This document shows positions 52,856 to 60,212 of a stretch of DNA of 64,000 bases, one piece after another; position 1 is the first letter of the stretch; the number at the start of each line of letters is the position of its first letter. The notes below the pieces were generated by a model. That model worked only from the letters and a program-made list of their open reading frames with translations. It was not told the origin of the DNA and ran no database searches. The stretch is from Streptomyces sp. CG 926 (GTDB lineage: Bacteria > Actinomycetota > Actinomycetes > Streptomycetales > Streptomycetaceae). The stretch spans positions 744,001 to 808,000 of the forward strand of contig NZ_QGGZ01000001.1 in NCBI RefSeq assembly GCF_003148825.1, written 5' to 3'. A program made the position numbers and the translations under genes.

Positions 52856-53419
52856 TCAGCTCGACGAGAGCCGGAAGGTCATGTTCCCGAAGCTGACCTG
52901 GTCCCCGTCGCGGACCACGGCCGAGCCGGTCACCCGGCGCCCGTTGACCGTGGTCCCGTTGGTGGAGCCGAGGTCCGTGAGCACCCAGGCCCCGCCGCGC
53001 AGGCTGAGCTCCGCATGGGCGCGGGAGACCGTCTCGTGGCTGAGCCGCAGCCCGTTGCCGGGGTCGCGGCCGATCCGCAGGGCGGCCGCGCTCGGGTGCG
53101 GCAGCAGCAGCTTGGGCAGGCGCTCCGCGTTCCAGGCGCGCCGGACGCCGAGCGAGACGGCCGAGGCCCGGCCGACCCAGCCGAACAGCCGACGGGTCCA
53201 CGGGCTTTCGGCGGCGTCCCGGGACTGCAGGTCGGCCGTGAGCACCGCCAGGTCCTCGGAGCGGCGCGCGACCAGGGCGAGTTCCATCCGACGCAGGAAG
53301 GTGTCGTGGGACAGCTTGCCGAGGGCCGCGCCCTCCCTGAGCTGGCCCAGCGCCCGGTCACGCTCGGCGTCGGACAGCCGCGGCGCGGGGAAGGCGGGAA
53401 TCTCGAAACTGGACGTCAC
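52856..53419 (-). CDS. DUF1707 and FHA domain protein
   Basis: This 187-aa protein has an N-terminal DUF1707-like helical region ('LSDAERDRALGQLREGAALGKLSHDTFLRRMELALVARRSEDL', about 15-58) and a C-terminal FHA domain (about 112-186) with 'RIGRDPGNGLRLSHETVSRAHAEL' and 'LTDLGSTNGTTVNGRRV', the phosphothreonine-binding set (Arg, Ser, Asn). It would bind Thr-phosphorylated partners of Ser/Thr kinases. The start is a GTG at 53417-53419. Divergent from treZ across 110 bases. It could link kinase signalling to the trehalose gene region, but only position suggests it. Confidence 0.9.
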   Translation of the reverse strand: MTSSFEIPAFPAPRLSDAERDRALGQLREGAALGKLSHDTFLRRMELALVARRSEDLAVLTADLQSRDAAESPWTRRLFGWVGRASAVSLGVRRAWNAERLPKLLLPHPSAAALRIGRDPGNGLRLSHETVSRAHAELSLRGGAWVLTDLGSTNGTTVNGRRVTGSAVVRDGDQVSFGNMTFRLSSS

Positions 53420-53529
53420 AGGGTGATTGTCGGCCCGTCGGGGGCGGAGTGTCCAGAACTCCCCCGCCACGCCCGGAATGATGGGCACGATACGCATGCT
53501 GGGCACCGCCGCCGACGAGGGGACCGTCC

Positions 53530-55287
53530 GTGCAGTTCGAGGTGTGGGCACCACTGACAGGGCACGTCGCCATGCTGCTCGACGGGGCGACGTACGACAT
53601 GGCACGCGATCGGGACCGGGACGGTTGGTGGACCGTCGAAGCCCCGGCCGCCGACGGGAGCCGCTACGGATTCCTGCTCGACGGCGACGGCGACAGCGCC
53701 GGCCCGCGGCCGGACCCGCGCGGGCGGCGGCTGCCCGACGGACCCGACGGCCTGTCCGCGGTGGTCGACCTGGAGGCCCTCGCCCCCCGGCCGGCGCCGG
53801 CGCCGCAGACCCGCCTCCAGGACGCGGTCCTGTACGAGCTGCACATCGGCACCTTCACCCCCGAGGGCACCTTCGACGCGGCCGCCGCCCGGCTCGGACA
53901 CCTCACCGCACTCGGCGTCACGCACGTGGAGCTGATGCCGGTCTGCTCGTTCTCCGGCCGGCACGGGTGGGGGTACGACGGGGTCGCGCCCTGGTCGGTG
54001 CACGAACCGTACGGCGGCCCGGCGGGCCTGGCCCGCTTCACGGCCGCCGCGCACGAGGCGGGGCTGGGCGTGGTGCTGGACGTGGTCCACAACCACCTCG
54101 GCCCGTCCGGCAACCACCTGCCCGCCTTCGGCCCGTACTTCACCGACACCCACCACACCCCGTGGGGCTCCGCGGTGAACCTGGACGCGGCCGGCTCCGA
54201 CGAGGTACGCGCCTACCTGCTCGGCAGCGCGCTGGCCTGGCTGCGCGACTACGGGATCGACGGACTGCGGCTCGACGCCGTGCACGCGCTGGCGGACGAC
54301 CGGGCGCTGACCTTCCTGGAGGAACTGTCCGCGGCCGTCGACGCACTGGCCGCCGACACCGGCCGCCCGCTGTTCCTGATCGCCGAGTCCGACCGCTGCG
54401 ACCCTCGCACCACCACCCCGCGCGCCGCCGGTGGCCTGGGCCTGCACGCCCAGTGGAACGACGACTTCCACCACGCCCTGCACTGTGCGCTGACGGGCGA
54501 ATCCCAGGCGTACTACGCCGACTTCGCCGTGGCACCGCTCGCCGCCCTCGCCAAGACCATGACCCGGGTCTTCTTCCACGACGGAACCTGGTCCGCCTTC
54601 CGCGGCCGCACCCACGGCCGCCCGGTGGACCACCGCCGCACCCCGGCCCACCGCTTCCTCGGCTACACCCAGACCCACGACCAGATCGGCAACCGGGCGC
54701 TCGGCGACCGGCTGTCGGCCTCGCTCTCCCCCGGGCTGCTGGCGTGCGCCGCGACCGTGGCCCTGACCGGGCCGTTCGTGCCGATGCTGTTCATGGGCGA
54801 GGAGTGGGGCGCCAGGACGCCCTGGCAGTACTTCACCGACCATCGCGACCCGGAGCTCGCCGAGGCGGTACGGTCCGGCCGCCGTCGGGAGTTCGCGGCG
54901 CACGGCTGGAAGGCCGAGGAGATCCCGGACCCGCAGGACCCGGCCACCCGGGACCGCTCCCGCCTGGACTGGTCGGAGCCCGAACAGGGGGTCCACGCCC
55001 GCCTGCTGGACTGGTACCGCACCCTGATCTCCCTGCGCCGCACCCATCACGACCTGCGTGACCCGGACCTGGCCGCGGTGCGGGTCGCCCATGACGAGGA
55101 ACGGCGCTGGCTCACCTTCCGACGCGGCGACGTCCGGGTGGCCGTGAACCTCTCCCCGGACCCGGTGACCATCGCGCTGGGCCGCAACGGGGTGCGGGTG
55201 CTGGCCGCCTGGGAGCCGGTCGCACACCCGGGCCGCGACGGGCGGATCCACGTACCGGGCGAGACGGCGGTCGTCCTGGCCCCGTGA
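53530..55287 (+). CDS. treZ: Malto-oligosyltrehalose trehalohydrolase
   Basis: Releases trehalose from maltooligosyl-trehalose made by TreY. The 585-aa GH13_10 enzyme has an N-terminal CBM48-like fold (about 1-90), 'LYELHIGTFTPEGTFDAAAARL', 'DVVHNHLG' near 180, nucleophile region 'GIDGLRLDAVHAL' near 240, acid 'LFLIAESDR' near 280 and 'GYTQTHDQIGNRALGDRL' near 375. Length is typical. GTG start at 53530 with GAGGGG upstream. With glgX and treY it forms the complete TreXYZ route, although the three lie 1.4 kb or more apart and are separately transcribed. Confidence 0.96.
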   Translation: MQFEVWAPLTGHVAMLLDGATYDMARDRDRDGWWTVEAPAADGSRYGFLLDGDGDSAGPRPDPRGRRLPDGPDGLSAVVDLEALAPRPAPAPQTRLQDAVLYELHIGTFTPEGTFDAAAARLGHLTALGVTHVELMPVCSFSGRHGWGYDGVAPWSVHEPYGGPAGLARFTAAAHEAGLGVVLDVVHNHLGPSGNHLPAFGPYFTDTHHTPWGSAVNLDAAGSDEVRAYLLGSALAWLRDYGIDGLRLDAVHALADDRALTFLEELSAAVDALAADTGRPLFLIAESDRCDPRTTTPRAAGGLGLHAQWNDDFHHALHCALTGESQAYYADFAVAPLAALAKTMTRVFFHDGTWSAFRGRTHGRPVDHRRTPAHRFLGYTQTHDQIGNRALGDRLSASLSPGLLACAATVALTGPFVPMLFMGEEWGARTPWQYFTDHRDPELAEAVRSGRRREFAAHGWKAEEIPDPQDPATRDRSRLDWSEPEQGVHARLLDWYRTLISLRRTHHDLRDPDLAAVRVAHDEERRWLTFRRGDVRVAVNLSPDPVTIALGRNGVRVLAAWEPVAHPGRDGRIHVPGETAVVLAP

Positions 55288-55290
55288 GGC

Positions 55291-56415
55291 TCACTCCACG
55301 ACGGCCAGCTCGCGCGGGGCGTTGTTGAGGCGGCGTCCGCCGTCCTCGGTGACGGTCACGATGTCCTCGATGCGGACCCCGAAACGGCCCGGCAGGTAGA
55401 CGCCCGGCTCCACGGAGAAGCACATGCCGGGGACCAGGCGTCGCTCCTCGCCCTCGACCATGTACGGGGGCTCGTGGGTGGTGACGCCGATGCCGTGGCC
55501 GGTGCGGTGGATGAAGCGGTCCCCGTAGCCGAACTCGGTGATCACCGCGCGGGCGGCCCGGTCGATCTCCTGGCAGGAGACTCCCGGCCGCACCGCGGCG
55601 ACCCCGGCCTGCTGGGCCTCGCGGACGATGTCGTGGACCCGCTGCTCCTCGGCGGTGGGCTCACCGACGTGCACGGTGCGGGAGATGTCGGAGCCGTAGC
55701 CGAAGCGCAGGCCGCCGAAGTCGAGGACCACCATGTCGCCGCGGCGGATGACGCGGTCGCCCGCCTCGTGGTGCGGGTTGGCGCCGTTGGGGCCGGAGCC
55801 GACGACCGTGAAGTCGACCTGGGAGTGGCCGTGCGCGCGCAGCAGACCGGCCAGGTCCTCGGCGACGTCGAGCTCGCGGCGGTCGGCGAAGGGGAGGTGG
55901 AGGATCTGCGCGTAGGCGGCGTCGGCGGCGGCCCCCGCCGCGGCGAGGCGCTCCAGCTCCCGCTCGTCCTTGACGGCGCGGAGCATGGGCAGGCAGTCGG
56001 TGAGCGGCGCGTAGGAGCTGTTCGGCAGCTCCCGCTGGAGGCCCAGGAGGTGCAGCGCCCAGGTGTTGTCGCTCACCCCGAAGCGGCCGCGGAAGTCCAG
56101 CAGCGGGGCGGTGACGGCGTACGGGTCCTTACCGTCGGCCCAGTCCCGCAGGGTCAGCGCGGTGGCGCCCGGGGCCCGCTCCGCGTCGGGGGCCTCCAGC
56201 GCGGGCACGATGAGCACCGGATCCTGCCCGGCGGCCAGCACGAGCAGGGTCAGCCGCTCGGTCTCGGCGGTGGGCCGGTACCCCGTGAGGTGCGTGAGGT
56301 CGGGGCCGGGGGAGATCAGCAGCCCGGCGAGGCCCGCGTCGGCTGCGGTCCGGGCGGCGGCGGTCATCCGGGCGGCATAGTCATCGGCCGTGAAGGGTGC
56401 GGGTTCACGTGTCAT
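55291..56415 (-). CDS. M24-family Xaa-Pro aminopeptidase
   Basis: This 374-aa creatinase/aminopeptidase-fold enzyme has an N-terminal creatinase-like domain (about 10-140) and a C-terminal metallopeptidase domain. The five metal ligands are visible: Asp in 'VVLDFGG', Asp in 'SDISRTVHVG', His in 'HRTGHGIG', Glu in 'SVEPGVY' and Glu in 'RIEDIVTV'. It cleaves N-terminal residues before proline, in the cytosol. Start ATG 56413-56415. It ends four bases after the convergent treZ stop region. Confidence 0.93.
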   Translation of the reverse strand: MTREPAPFTADDYAARMTAAARTAADAGLAGLLISPGPDLTHLTGYRPTAETERLTLLVLAAGQDPVLIVPALEAPDAERAPGATALTLRDWADGKDPYAVTAPLLDFRGRFGVSDNTWALHLLGLQRELPNSSYAPLTDCLPMLRAVKDERELERLAAAGAAADAAYAQILHLPFADRRELDVAEDLAGLLRAHGHSQVDFTVVGSGPNGANPHHEAGDRVIRRGDMVVLDFGGLRFGYGSDISRTVHVGEPTAEEQRVHDIVREAQQAGVAAVRPGVSCQEIDRAARAVITEFGYGDRFIHRTGHGIGVTTHEPPYMVEGEERRLVPGMCFSVEPGVYLPGRFGVRIEDIVTVTEDGGRRLNNAPRELAVVE

Positions 56416-56863
56416 ACGGGTGATCCTGCCGTGAGCCGCGCGGCGAAGGCAGTGGCCACGCCGGTCGCCTGCCGGCGAGGGAAGCCTCGTACCGTGCGGC
56501 GGCCCACCTCCCGGCGGGGGCCGTGCCGTACGGCGCGCGCGGCGGTGCCACCGTCCGCCCGCGCCGAAGGCATCCGCGGCAGGCCGCTCGGTCCGTCGGG
56601 CCCCCGCCCCGGGGCATCGCCGGGGCCCGGCGAGCGGGGCGCGTCGGCCCGGCGCGACGAGGGTGCGGCCGCGACCTACTGCCACGCGGGCGCGCAGGTC
56701 CGGGGCCCGGCGGACCGCGGGTCCGTGCGGCGCGCGAGCCTGCGGCGTCGGCGCGGCACACACCCTGTCGTCCGGGCCGGAGGCCGATATCGCGTCGCGG
56801 GACCACCCTTCTGATCGGCTATGCTGTGCTTGCACATCGAACGGGTGGTCCGCCGCCCTTCGT
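56416..56863. other. Gene-poor region upstream of tRNA-His
   Basis: 448 bases without a convincing gene: open frames on both strands are arginine- and proline-rich and lack coding third-position pattern or known domains. The M24 gene promoter must lie at the left end. TATGCT at 56820-56825 is a likely -10 box for the tRNA gene, but the -35 is poor. A decayed gene cannot be excluded. Confidence 0.5.
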
Positions 56864-56937
56864 GGTGGGTGTAGCTCAGTTGGTAGAGCACCTGGTTGTG
56901 GTCCAGGTGGCCGCGGGTTCAAGTCCCGTCACTCACC
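56864..56937 (+). tRNA. tRNA-His (GTG anticodon)
   Basis: A full cloverleaf is seen: acceptor GTGGGTG/CACTCAC, D-stem GCTC/GAGC, anticodon stem CCTGG/CCAGG with loop TTGTGGT (anticodon GTG at 56898-56900), T-loop TTCAAGT. G at 56864 and C at 56937 provide the extra G-1:C73 pair unique to histidine tRNAs. CCA is not encoded. A U-tailed terminator follows at once. Confidence 0.97.
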
Positions 56938-56943
56938 CTGTCG

Positions 56944-56986
56944 ATCCCGTGGGGCGCGAGGTTTCCTCGTGCCCCACGGGATTTTT
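56944..56986 (+). terminator. Intrinsic terminator with U-tract after tRNA-His
   Basis: ATCCCGTGGGGC pairs with GCCCCACGGGAT, extended inward by CGAGG/CCTCG across one mismatch, and is followed by TTTTT. A classical rho-independent terminator, rare in form for this GC-rich genome. Confidence 0.92.
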
Positions 56987-57009
56987 CGTATGCCCGGTCC
57001 GGTGCCCGC

Positions 57010-57765
57010 CTAGATCCGCAGGAAGGCCTCCACCTCGGTGACGAAGGCCACGGGGGTCTCGTGCGGCGGGTAGTGGCCGGAGCCCGGGACCGTCACGACC
57101 CTGCAGTCCGGGTACGAGGCCTGCCAGGTGTCCCGCATCACATCCGGGGTGATCGCGAGGTCGTACTCCCCGACGAGGACGAGCACCGGCACGGTGTTGC
57201 CCTTCACCGCGGCGGACAGGTCCAGCGGCTGCCAGCTCGCGAAGTAGCCGGCGAAGGCCTCGGGGCGACAGACGGCGAGGGAGTGCGCGACCATCCGGTC
57301 GAGCCAGTGGCGGCTCACCCGGTTGCCCGTGACCAGGTCGAGGATGGCGCGGCGCTTCTCGGGGTCGGTGGCGGCGCCGTGGAAGAGGGCGTGGGTGGGG
57401 TCGTCCATGGCGTAGGGCCCGGCCGGGACCGGGGCGAGCCCGATCAGCTTCTCCACCCGCTCGGGGGCGCGGACGAGGACCTGCTGGACCGCCTTGCCGC
57501 CCATGGAGTGGCCGAGGAGGGAGAAGGTGTCCCAGCCGAGCTGGTCCGCCAGCTCCAGGACGTCGTCGGCGATCTCGGCCAGGGTGTGGCGGCCGGGGAC
57601 GTCGCGGCGGTCGCCGTAGCCGCGGTAGTCGAGGAAGACGTAGCTGAAGCCCTCGGGGTCCAGGTGGTCCAGTACGGAACCCCAGTTCGCGGAGGTGCCG
57701 AACCAGTCGTGCAGCACGATGACGCGGACGGGTCCGGTGCCGATCCTGCGGTGGGCGATGGCCAT
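57010..57765 (-). CDS. Alpha/beta-fold hydrolase
   Basis: This 251-aa serine hydrolase has the oxyanion strand 'VIVLHDWFGTSANW' (about 15-28), nucleophile elbow 'GHSMGG' (about 85-90), acid 'VGEYDLAI' near 200 and base 'PGSGHYPPHE' near 230. No signal peptide, so it is intracellular. The HDW variant and cap 'ALFHGAATDPEKR' resemble general esterases or haloperoxidase-like hydrolases. Start ATG 57763-57765 with AGGGAG upstream. Substrate unknown. Confidence 0.9.
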   Translation of the reverse strand: MAIAHRRIGTGPVRVIVLHDWFGTSANWGSVLDHLDPEGFSYVFLDYRGYGDRRDVPGRHTLAEIADDVLELADQLGWDTFSLLGHSMGGKAVQQVLVRAPERVEKLIGLAPVPAGPYAMDDPTHALFHGAATDPEKRRAILDLVTGNRVSRHWLDRMVAHSLAVCRPEAFAGYFASWQPLDLSAAVKGNTVPVLVLVGEYDLAITPDVMRDTWQASYPDCRVVTVPGSGHYPPHETPVAFVTEVEAFLRI

Positions 57766-57967
57766 GCGTTCTCCCTCGGTGACGGGGCGACGAAAACGGA
57801 CCCGTACGTTCTTCCCACCGGATCTACGATCACACCGTGCAGCCGGCATCGCGCACGGCGCGCATCGCCATCACGGCCTCCCCGATCGCCGCCGACCGCC
57901 CGCAGCCACCGTCCCGCGGACCTCCCGGTCCTGGAACGGCGGCTGCTGCGCGCACCGGAGGACCGGA

Positions 57968-60028
57968 TCAGACGGTCTTGATCGCCGGGTCCGAGACGCC
58001 CGGGGCGCCGGTCTCCACATGTCCGGCGAAGCGGCGCAGGAAGGTGGTGTCGGCGTCGGAGACGACCGACACGTCGTACCAGCGGGCGCTCGCGGCGAGG
58101 TCCACCGTGTGGGAGACCGTCCCGCCGGCCGCCACCCGGAAGGTCCGGGGCGCGCCTCCGTAGGTGTTGGTCACCGTGAGGTTGACGGCCGCCGTCCCCG
58201 AGTTGGTCAGGGTCAGGGTCAGGTTGCCGGTGGCCGCCAGGTGGCGGGCCGTGACCTCGGGGCCGGCCTTCTTCGTCGGGCCCTTCCAAGTGCGCAGGAA
58301 GCCGTTCGGGCCCCAGACCGTGAGGTTGATCTGGTTGCCGGTGGAGCTGCTGGTGGACCAGGTGTCGACAAGGGTCTTGCCCGCCTCGACCGTGTAGGGC
58401 CAGGGGCCGTCCGTCCGGTTGCCCGAGGTGCTGTGGAAGTGGGCGCCCAGGCTCGGTCCGGAGGCGAAGGTGAGGGTGAACTTGCCGGTGGAGGTGGTGC
58501 GGGCACCGTCCACGTAAGGGCTGTAACCGAGCGCGCGGGTCGGCTTCGCGCCCGCCTCCTGCCGGGGCAGGGTGCCGGTGGCCGGCGGGGTCGGGTGGTA
58601 GGAGGGGTGGCGGTCCTTGTCCGGCGGGACGTACCCGGCCGTGGACGGGAGCGCGGCGGGCGCGGCATCGGCCCGGGTGAAGTCGAAGGCCGAGGTCAGG
58701 TCGCCGCAGACGGCGCGGCGCCACGGGGAGATGTTGGGCTCCTGCACGCCGAAGCGCTTCTCCATGAAGCGGATGACCGAGGTGTGGTCGAAGGTCTCGG
58801 AGCAGACGTAGCCGCCCTTGCTCCAGGGGGAGACCACGATCATCGGGACGCGCGGGCCGAGCCCGTACGGTCCGGCCGCGTAGCCGCCGCCACCGGCGTA
58901 GAGGTCCTTCGACACGTCGGCCGTGGACAGGCCCCAGGCGGAGGAGGTCGGCGGGTACGGCGGGACCACGTGGTCGAAGAAGCCGTCGTTCTCGTCGTAG
59001 GTGATGAACAGGGCGGTCTTGGCCCAGACCGCCGGGTTCGCGGTCAGCGCGTCCAGGACCTGCGAGATGTACCAGGCGCCGAAGTTCGTGGGCCAGTTCG
59101 AGTGCTCGCTGAACGCCTCGGGCGCGGCGATCCAGGAGACCTGGGGCAGGGTGGCGCCCACGACGTCCGCGCGCAGCCGGTCGAAGTAGCCGTCGCCGGC
59201 CTTGACGTTCGTGCCCGTGCGGGCCTTCTCGTACAGGGCGCTGCCGGGCTGGGCGCCCCGGTAGGTGTTGAAGTACAGCAGCGAGTTGTCGCCGTAGTTG
59301 CCGCGGAAGGCGTCGTTGATCCAGCCCCAGGAGCCGGCCGCGTTCAGGCCGTCGCCGATGTCCTGGTAGACCTTCCAGGAGACCCCTGCGGACTCCAGCC
59401 GCTCGGGGTAGGTCTTCCAGCCGTAACCGGCCTCCTGGTTGCCGAGGACCGGGCCGCCGCCGAGGCCGTCGTTGCCCGTGTGGCCCGTCCACATGTAGTA
59501 GCGGTTGGGGTCCGTGGCTCCGATGAAGGAGCAGTGGTAGGCGTCGCACACCGTGAAGGCGTCGGCGAGCGCGTAGTGGAACGGGATGTCGTTCCGGGTC
59601 ATGTAGGACATGGTCGTGGCCGTCTTGGCGGGGACCCACTTGTCGTACTTGCCGTTGTTGTAGGCCTGGTGGCCGCCGGCCCAGTCGTGGTTGAGCCCCT
59701 CCAGGAACTGCATGCCGAGGTCCTGGATCTGCGGGTTGAAGGGCAGGATGTCCTTCGTGCCGTTCGACTGCTGGAAGACCGACTTGCCGTTGTCCTGGAG
59801 GACCGGCCTCGGGTCGCCGAAGCCCCGCACTCCCTTCATCGCGCCGAAGTAGTGGTCGAAGGACCGGTTCTCCTGCATCAGGACGACGATGTGCTCGATG
59901 TCCTGGATGGTTCCGGTGGTGCCCTGCGCCGAGATGGCGGCGGCCCGCGCGATGCTCTCGTTGAGCATCGTGAGGGCGGCGGTGCCACCGGCTATCTGCA
60001 GGAACCTGCGACGGTCGAGTTCTGCCAT
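57968..60028 (-). CDS. Tat-exported phospholipase C (phosphoesterase family)
   Basis: This 686-aa secreted enzyme begins with a twin-arginine signal 'ELDRRRFLQIAGGTAALTML' (about 3-22). The phosphoesterase domain starts 'DIEHIVVLMQENRSFDHYFGAMKGVRGFGD' (about 42-72) with the metal-binding Glu-Asn and continues to 'ITYDENDGFFDHVVPP' near 345, then 'PRVPMIVVSPWSKGGYV'. Two C-terminal DUF756 beta-sandwich domains follow (about 500-590 and 595-680), as in phosphocholine-specific and nonhaemolytic PLCs of Pseudomonas and actinomycetes. It probably releases phosphate head groups outside the cell. Phosphate-box control is common for such genes, but I could not identify a clear site in the 184-base upstream gap. 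Confidence 0.93.
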   Translation of the reverse strand: MAELDRRRFLQIAGGTAALTMLNESIARAAAISAQGTTGTIQDIEHIVVLMQENRSFDHYFGAMKGVRGFGDPRPVLQDNGKSVFQQSNGTKDILPFNPQIQDLGMQFLEGLNHDWAGGHQAYNNGKYDKWVPAKTATTMSYMTRNDIPFHYALADAFTVCDAYHCSFIGATDPNRYYMWTGHTGNDGLGGGPVLGNQEAGYGWKTYPERLESAGVSWKVYQDIGDGLNAAGSWGWINDAFRGNYGDNSLLYFNTYRGAQPGSALYEKARTGTNVKAGDGYFDRLRADVVGATLPQVSWIAAPEAFSEHSNWPTNFGAWYISQVLDALTANPAVWAKTALFITYDENDGFFDHVVPPYPPTSSAWGLSTADVSKDLYAGGGGYAAGPYGLGPRVPMIVVSPWSKGGYVCSETFDHTSVIRFMEKRFGVQEPNISPWRRAVCGDLTSAFDFTRADAAPAALPSTAGYVPPDKDRHPSYHPTPPATGTLPRQEAGAKPTRALGYSPYVDGARTTSTGKFTLTFASGPSLGAHFHSTSGNRTDGPWPYTVEAGKTLVDTWSTSSSTGNQINLTVWGPNGFLRTWKGPTKKAGPEVTARHLAATGNLTLTLTNSGTAAVNLTVTNTYGGAPRTFRVAAGGTVSHTVDLAASARWYDVSVVSDADTTFLRRFAGHVETGAPGVSDPAIKTV

Positions 60029-60212
60029 GGGGTGACGACCTCTGCGGTGAGGGGGGAGTCGAGGGGCGACCCAAGGACAGCGGTCCCGGGGTACCGGCCG
60101 GAGATCACTTCGTGACACTGCGCCGTACACCTGGAGAACGAAAAGAGCTCCCGAACGACCTGCGTATCTGCTGAAATGACCTCCCACACACTGCACGGGG
60201 GGCGCAGAGCGG

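Noticed and set aside
55474..56814. Plus-strand frame opposite the M24 aminopeptidase running toward tRNA-His
   Set aside because: Antisense to a complete metallopeptidase and without any recognisable domain.
57837..58163. Plus-strand frame of 108 codons beside the phospholipase gene
   Set aside because: Most of it is antisense to the phospholipase C-terminus; no ribosome site or domain.
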